Positions 60,031 to 64,000 of a stretch of DNA of 64,000 nt are shown here, piece after piece. The position numbers and the translations under genes were made by a program. The stretch's first letter is position 1; every line of letters starts with the position of its first letter. The DNA comes from Rhodococcus sp. H36-A4 (GTDB lineage: Bacteria; Actinomycetota; Actinomycetes; Mycobacteriales; Mycobacteriaceae): contig NZ_JAPVLQ010000002.1 of the NCBI RefSeq assembly GCF_027158005.1, positions 620,001-684,000 on the forward strand. Reading direction: 5' to 3'. The notes beneath the pieces are model-generated. The model saw nothing but the letters and a program-made list of their open reading frames with translations. It was not told where the DNA came from and searched no databases.

Positions 60031-60882
60031 ATGACCATCGTTGACTCGAACGACACAATGTTCGCCGGCCGGGCAATCGCCTCGCAGTCCAAGGCAGACC
60101 TGCCGCCGTCGATGGTCGAACGGATGACTCTGATTCTCGACGCGTTCGGGGGTAAAGCAGCCCGGCTGACCCTCGAAGAGATTTCGGTCTGCACTCAGCT
60201 CCCGAGGTCCACAGTTCACCGCATTCTCGATCAACTCGTAAGGCTCGACTGGGTGGATCACGCTTCGGTCGGATATGGCCTCGGTGCACGTGCGCTCGGG
60301 CTCGGGGGCGGTGACGGCGGACGCAGCCAGATTCGTGAGGTTGCTGCGCCGATTCTGCACGAGCTGCACATGCAGACCGGGATGGTCGTTCATCTATCTG
60401 TTCTCGACGGATCCAAAAGCGTCTGCCTCGACAAGGTCGGTGGACGGTTCGCTGCCGCACTGCCGTCCCGCGTCGGTGGCCGGGCCGCGTCACACGCGAC
60501 GGCCGGTGGGAAGGCGATGTTGGCGTGGCTGGATCCCGAGCATGTAGACACCTTGTTCGGCGCGACCCTTCCTCGCTTCACCGACAAGACCATCACCGAG
60601 CGGGCGGTCCTACATCTGGAGTTGAACCGCATTCGTCAGCGCCAGGGGCTGGCGTTCGGTCTCGAAGAGGCGGTCCGTGGGATCTCATGCGTGGGGTCGG
60701 CGATTCGTGGTTACGAAGGCCCGGCCGGTGGTATCGCGCTGTGTGGAGAGACGCGGAATGCGCAACTCGAGCGAGTAGCACCTTTGGTCGTGGACGCCGC
60801 TCGTGAGGTGTCGCGCGCTCTGTTCCCCAAACGCGGAGCGCCCCGCAGTGCCCGCAAGGCGCTGTCGACGCGAGCGAACTGA
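60031..60882 (+). CDS. IclR-family transcriptional regulator
   Basis: 283 residues from ATG 60031 with GGGGGAA upstream. Winged helix: PPSMVERMTLILDAFGG, then LTLEEISVCTQLPRSTVHRILDQLVRLDWVDH (about 50-90). Effector domain: QIREVAAPILHELHMQTGMVVHLSVLDGSKSVCLDKVGG, GRAASHATAGGKAMLAWLDPE and GLAFGLEEAVRGISCVGSAIRGYEGPAGGIALCG. It probably senses a pathway intermediate and controls the cluster ending at 59752; the palindrome at 59828 is a candidate autoregulatory site. Confidence 0.94.
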   Translation: MTIVDSNDTMFAGRAIASQSKADLPPSMVERMTLILDAFGGKAARLTLEEISVCTQLPRSTVHRILDQLVRLDWVDHASVGYGLGARALGLGGGDGGRSQIREVAAPILHELHMQTGMVVHLSVLDGSKSVCLDKVGGRFAAALPSRVGGRAASHATAGGKAMLAWLDPEHVDTLFGATLPRFTDKTITERAVLHLELNRIRQRQGLAFGLEEAVRGISCVGSAIRGYEGPAGGIALCGETRNAQLERVAPLVVDAAREVSRALFPKRGAPRSARKALSTRAN

Positions 60883-60927
60883 CCCCACCTCTACATCGCT
60901 ATGTGAGCTGGCGCACAATTGTCGGCA

Positions 60928-62229
60928 ATGACTCAGTCGACAGGTCCCGAGCCTGCGCTGGCGGCAGGCGAGGATCCGCGCCGCTACGCGCAGATACTGA
61001 CGGCCGTCTACGACGCGACGATGGCGGGCGGTAGGGGGCCAGCCCGGCCACGCGAGGTGATCGGTGATTCGTGGCGGCGGTTGCAGACCCTCGGTATCGA
61101 TCCCGAACAAAAATCCATCTCACCCTCACTTGTAGATATTTCCGATCTCGAGCTGAGCCGTCGTGATTCGGGTCTGTTCGACGTCCTCGACGATCTGGCT
61201 CGCGGGCTGGAATCGGTCGTTCAGGACGGAAACAACATTCTCGTTGTGGCCGACCGTCACGGGCGGGTGTTGTGGCGCAGTGGATCTACGGCAGTGCTCG
61301 ATCGCGCCGACGGACTCGGATTCGTCGAGGGTGCCAGCTGGGCCGAGGACTCGGTGGGTACCAATGCGATCGGGACTGCGTTGGTTTCGCGCCGAGCAGT
61401 GCAGATTTTTTCGGCGGAACACTATGTGCGAAGCCATCATCCATGGACGTGTGCGGGTGCGCCGATCAAGGACCCGCGGACCGGTCAGGTGATCGGTGCG
61501 GTCGATGTCAGTGGGCCTGCGAGTAGCGTGCATCCGACCACGCTCGCGCTCGTGGATGCCATTGCCCGTCTTGCTGAATCCCAACTGCGCGAGCATCATC
61601 GGCAGAATTTGGATCTGCTGCGCTCTGTCGCGGCCCCCATGCTCGCCCGGTTGCATTCCCCCGCATTGGCGGTCGACGCCAACGGGTGGGTAGCGGCCAC
61701 CTCGTCCGTCGCGTTGCGCACTCGAGTTCTGCTGCCCGAGGATCTGGCCACGGGACGATTCTGGATGCCGACGCTCGGTGTGTGTGAAGTCGAGCCGTTG
61801 CCCGGTGGTTGGCTCGTCCGGCCGACCGGGGTGGCGGAGAGTGCATCGGTCTCCGAGACGGCCGGTGCCACTACTATCTGCATCGATCTACGCCATCCGC
61901 AGCACACTCGGCTAGAGATCCGTAGCGAGGTCGGGGAGTGGATACACGAGCCGACGCCACGCCACGCAGAGATCCTCTACCTGCTGGCAGTCCATCGGGA
62001 GGGGCGGACCGCGGCACAGATGGCGGCGGATCTCTTCGGAGACGGCGGAAGGGCGATCACCGTCAGGGCCGAAATGTCTCGCCTACGCAAGCAGCTGTCC
62101 GGTGTGGTCATGACCCAGCCATACCGGTTCGACGCGTCGGCAACCGTCGAAATTTCGATGCCCGAGGACATCAGCAGACTGCTGCCGCATTCTTCGGCAC
62201 CTGCGGTTCGGGCACGACGTGTCCGCTGA
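60928..62229 (+). CDS. GAF-domain transcriptional regulator
   Basis: 433 residues from ATG 60928; TTG 60919 is an alternative. An N-terminal region like the sensory half of AcoR-type activators: SWRRLQTLGIDPEQKS, then GAF-like GFVEGASWAEDSVGTNAIGTALVSRRAVQIFSAEHYV and CAGAPIKDPRTGQVIGAVDVSG. Instead of an AAA domain it goes to a C-terminal winged-helix-like part (RHAEILYLLAVHREGRTAAQMAADLFGDGGRAITVRAEMSRLRKQL). Ligand and targets are unknown. It has no Shine-Dalgarno sequence, so it may be leaderless. Confidence 0.85.
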   Translation: MTQSTGPEPALAAGEDPRRYAQILTAVYDATMAGGRGPARPREVIGDSWRRLQTLGIDPEQKSISPSLVDISDLELSRRDSGLFDVLDDLARGLESVVQDGNNILVVADRHGRVLWRSGSTAVLDRADGLGFVEGASWAEDSVGTNAIGTALVSRRAVQIFSAEHYVRSHHPWTCAGAPIKDPRTGQVIGAVDVSGPASSVHPTTLALVDAIARLAESQLREHHRQNLDLLRSVAAPMLARLHSPALAVDANGWVAATSSVALRTRVLLPEDLATGRFWMPTLGVCEVEPLPGGWLVRPTGVAESASVSETAGATTICIDLRHPQHTRLEIRSEVGEWIHEPTPRHAEILYLLAVHREGRTAAQMAADLFGDGGRAITVRAEMSRLRKQLSGVVMTQPYRFDASATVEISMPEDISRLLPHSSAPAVRARRVR

Positions 62230-62284
62230 CTACATGTGTGGGTATCGGTGGGCGCGCTCGACCGCTGCCGAAACCTCTCGTGCA

Positions 62285-62425
62285 TACTGCTGGACGAAGC
62301 ACTTAGCAAGCCAGTCGTAGGGGGAAGCCGGTCGAAATCCGGCGCTGACCCGCAACGGTGGGCTGTCTCCTCTCGTGGAGATGGCAAGTCCGATTACCCA
62401 GCGGCTGTGTGTGCGACACCTATTC
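62285..62425 (+). promoter_or_regulatory. cobalamin (AdoCbl) riboswitch
   Basis: The conserved core GGGAAGCCGGTCGAAATCC followed by GGCGCTGACCCGCAACGGT (about 62322-62359) is the B12-box/three-way-junction signature. Upstream stems (GCTGGACGAAGC; AAGCCAGT) and a downstream GCAAGTCCGATTACCC element complete the aptamer. It lies about 95 bp before the importer gene and is expected to repress it when adenosylcobalamin is abundant. Boundaries are approximate. Confidence 0.9.
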
Positions 62426-62518
62426 GTCGTGGTCTACGAATCGGCAGTCCTGCGCGTGGTTGATTTTGCTGCGCGTCGACTCTCAATTTCGTGGCTCTGA
62501 GCTCCAAGTGAGGTTCAT

Positions 62519-63514
62519 ATGTCACCATCTACTCCCTCTATCGTCCGAATTGTCGCGGTCGGTTCCGCGGCGGCGCTGCTCTTCGCGGGCTGTTCGCGTG
62601 GCGACTCGACAGAGGCCACCTCGGCCGGGGCCGCGTTCGACGAGCCGGTCACCATCTCCAATTGCGACCTCGCCCAGCAGTTCGATTCCCCTCCGCAACG
62701 CATCATTTCCATGAACGACCACGTCACTGAGGTGCTCATCGAGATGGGTGTCGCGGATCGGATCGTTGGGATGGGTTATCAGAACGCCTCGCCCACTGCG
62801 GAGTTGGCCGAGGAATTTTCGAAGATTCAGGGCCTCGCCGATGAATACCCGACCAAAGAACAGATCCTCGATCTCGACCCTGACCTCGTCGTGGGAGGCA
62901 TGCGCAGCGCCTTCAACGACAAGGAGGGCCGCTCCCGCGAATCGTTCACCGAGGTCGGCGTCGCAACGTTCCTGTTCTCCGAGTACTGCGGATCGGGATT
63001 CCCCGACATCGGGATGCTCGAAAACGATTATTCCCAACTCGGTGAGATTCTGGGAGCCGAGGATGCCGCGAAGGACGTCGCCGACGGTGTCGTGGCAGGC
63101 CTGGATGTAGTGGGTGAGAAATTGACCGGTGTTGCTCCGACCCCGACGTTTTTCTACGACTCCGGTGAAGACGTCCCCATGACCATCGGGGGCATCGGTG
63201 TAGGGCAAATCATCGCGGACTACGCAGGGGCGGAGAACATCTTCCCCGAAGGCGAGCGGCCCTACCTGGACACGACGTGGGAGATCATCGGTGAACGCGC
63301 ACCGCAGGCGATCGTCGTCCTCGACTACGGCGATACCTCCGCGCAGGGCAAGATCGACTTCCTGAAAAGTCAACCGATCATGGCGACGACCCCTGCCGTC
63401 CAACGCGACAACTTCATCGTCGTACCGCTCGATGACTTCTTCGAGAGCCCACGACTGGTGACGAGCGTGGACACCATCGCACGCGCACTGCATCCGGACC
63501 GGTTCCAGGACTGA
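62519..63514 (+). CDS. btuF: cobalamin-type ABC importer substrate-binding lipoprotein
   Basis: 331 residues. Signal peptide with lipobox LLFAGC (Cys25), then the two-lobed helical-backbone binding-protein fold (class III): PQRIISMNDHVTEVLIEMGVADRIVGMGYQN, YPTKEQILDLDPDLVVGGM and TWEIIGERAPQAIVVLDYGD. The family binds cobalamin or ferric siderophores; the riboswitch directly upstream argues for cobalamin or cobinamide. Its stop overlaps the permease start (TGATG). Confidence 0.88.
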   Translation: MSPSTPSIVRIVAVGSAAALLFAGCSRGDSTEATSAGAAFDEPVTISNCDLAQQFDSPPQRIISMNDHVTEVLIEMGVADRIVGMGYQNASPTAELAEEFSKIQGLADEYPTKEQILDLDPDLVVGGMRSAFNDKEGRSRESFTEVGVATFLFSEYCGSGFPDIGMLENDYSQLGEILGAEDAAKDVADGVVAGLDVVGEKLTGVAPTPTFFYDSGEDVPMTIGGIGVGQIIADYAGAENIFPEGERPYLDTTWEIIGERAPQAIVVLDYGDTSAQGKIDFLKSQPIMATTPAVQRDNFIVVPLDDFFESPRLVTSVDTIARALHPDRFQD

Positions 63515-64000
63515 TGGCCACCGCCGTCGAAACCCGAACTATACCTGTCGAATCTACATCGACTCGGCGTTCGCGCTTTCCGCTCGGAGTGGTTCTTGCA
63601 CTGCTGATCCTCGGCCTTCTGGCTGCGATCGCAGCGGCAGCGTCGTTCGGCTCCGTACAGATTCCCGTCGGCGACGTCTGGGCGATCGTCATACACAAGG
63701 TGATGCCGGGAGCATTCGAATCCTGGTGGACCGAGGCGCGCGCAGTGATCGTCCTCGACTCCCGTCTTCCGCGGTCGTTGACTGCCGCGGTCGTCGGTGC
63801 CTCGCTTGCGATCTCGGGTGGTGTCGCACAGGCCGTCACACGTAACCCGCTTGCTGATCCGTATCTGCTGGGAGTGTCCTCGGGAGCGGGCTTCGGTGTC
63901 GTGGTGGTGATGGCGCTCGGTATCGGAGCGGGTGCGATCGGGGTCTTCACCATTCCAGCGGCGGCCTTCGTCGGGGCGATGATCCCGTTGTTCCTGGCAT
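63514..64000 (+). CDS. btuC: FecCD/BtuC-family ABC permease (partial)
   Basis: The first 162 residues are visible; the gene runs off the window. FPLGVVLALLILGLLAAIAAAASFGSV is transmembrane 1, DSRLPRSLTAAVVGASLAISGGVAQAVTRNPLADPYLLGVSSGAGFG is the diagnostic FecCD/BtuC segment. It forms the channel for the preceding binding protein; an ATPase gene is expected beyond the window. Confidence 0.93.
   Translation, partial: MATAVETRTIPVESTSTRRSRFPLGVVLALLILGLLAAIAAAASFGSVQIPVGDVWAIVIHKVMPGAFESWWTEARAVIVLDSRLPRSLTAAVVGASLAISGGVAQAVTRNPLADPYLLGVSSGAGFGVVVVMALGIGAGAIGVFTIPAAAFVGAMIPLFLA

Noticed and set aside
1..64000. CRISPR arrays
   Set aside because: No regularly spaced direct repeats of about 28-37 bp are visible; the only repeat family is the palindromic one near topA and the IS.

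Overview
The window looks like a chromosomal segment of a Rhodococcus-like member of the Mycobacteriales. The DNA is GC-rich, and the left edge carries the order cold-shock protein / conserved hypothetical / topA / DNA polymerase III delta' / tRNA-Thr that I know from mycobacteria and nocardioforms. Lipoproteins carry actinobacterial lipoboxes, and many catabolic enzymes are of types common in soil Rhodococcus (mycofactocin-type alcohol oxidation, Baeyer-Villiger monooxygenase, paired acyl-CoA dehydrogenases). Genus is an inference; no rRNA is present.

Layout. 0.2-6.3 kb: housekeeping block (csp, a conserved hypothetical, topA, a lipoprotein, holB). 6.3-7.6 kb: an apparently intact IS30-family element sitting inside a copy of a palindromic intergenic repeat that also follows topA. 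7.7 kb: tRNA-Thr(CGT). 7.8-13.6 kb: a decayed integrative element next to that tRNA. It holds an N-terminally truncated tyrosine integrase, the frameshifted remnant of a phage protein with an ADP-ribosyltransferase signature, and a three-gene toxin / antitoxin / SecB-like chaperone (TAC) module, plus two membrane proteins of unknown role. 13.9-23.9 kb: a KimA-like potassium transporter, an LLM flavin oxidoreductase, a phospholipase D-like protein, a LysR/SnoaL divergent pair, an Old Yellow Enzyme, an SDR and an acyl-CoA dehydrogenase. A cluster of four DnaA-box-like 9-mers lies at 17.0 kb.

24-33.3 kb: alcohol/ketone oxidation. A zinc alcohol dehydrogenase has its own GAF-Fis activator; then come an aldo/keto reductase, an NDH-2-like enzyme, and a flavin monooxygenase divergent from a butanediol dehydrogenase/acetoin reductase pair. 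An 82-bp decayed copy of the NDH-2 gene marks a rearrangement at 33.3 kb. 33.5-40.1 kb: a self-contained organosulfur cassette with an arylsulfatase, its formylglycine-generating enzyme, a TetR regulator with two palindromic operators, a solute-binding lipoprotein and a TauD-type dioxygenase.

40.2-60.9 kb: a large catabolic cluster. Two IclR-type regulators flank it, and the same 17-bp palindrome lies in front of both. It encodes an alpha/beta hydrolase, a class II aldolase, a D-2-hydroxyacid dehydrogenase and a complete Dpp-type ABC importer. It also encodes two acyl-CoA dehydrogenases, two family III CoA-transferases, two MaoC-like hydratases, a cysteine-less thiolase-like protein with a DUF35 partner, two SDRs (one without its catalytic Tyr/Lys) and a Baeyer-Villiger monooxygenase. 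Together these suggest uptake, alcohol-to-ketone-to-lactone oxidation, hydrolysis, CoA activation, beta-oxidation and carbon-carbon cleavage of an unidentified substrate, possibly alicyclic. 60.9-64 kb: a GAF-domain regulator, then a cobalamin riboswitch controlling an ABC importer that runs off the end of the window.
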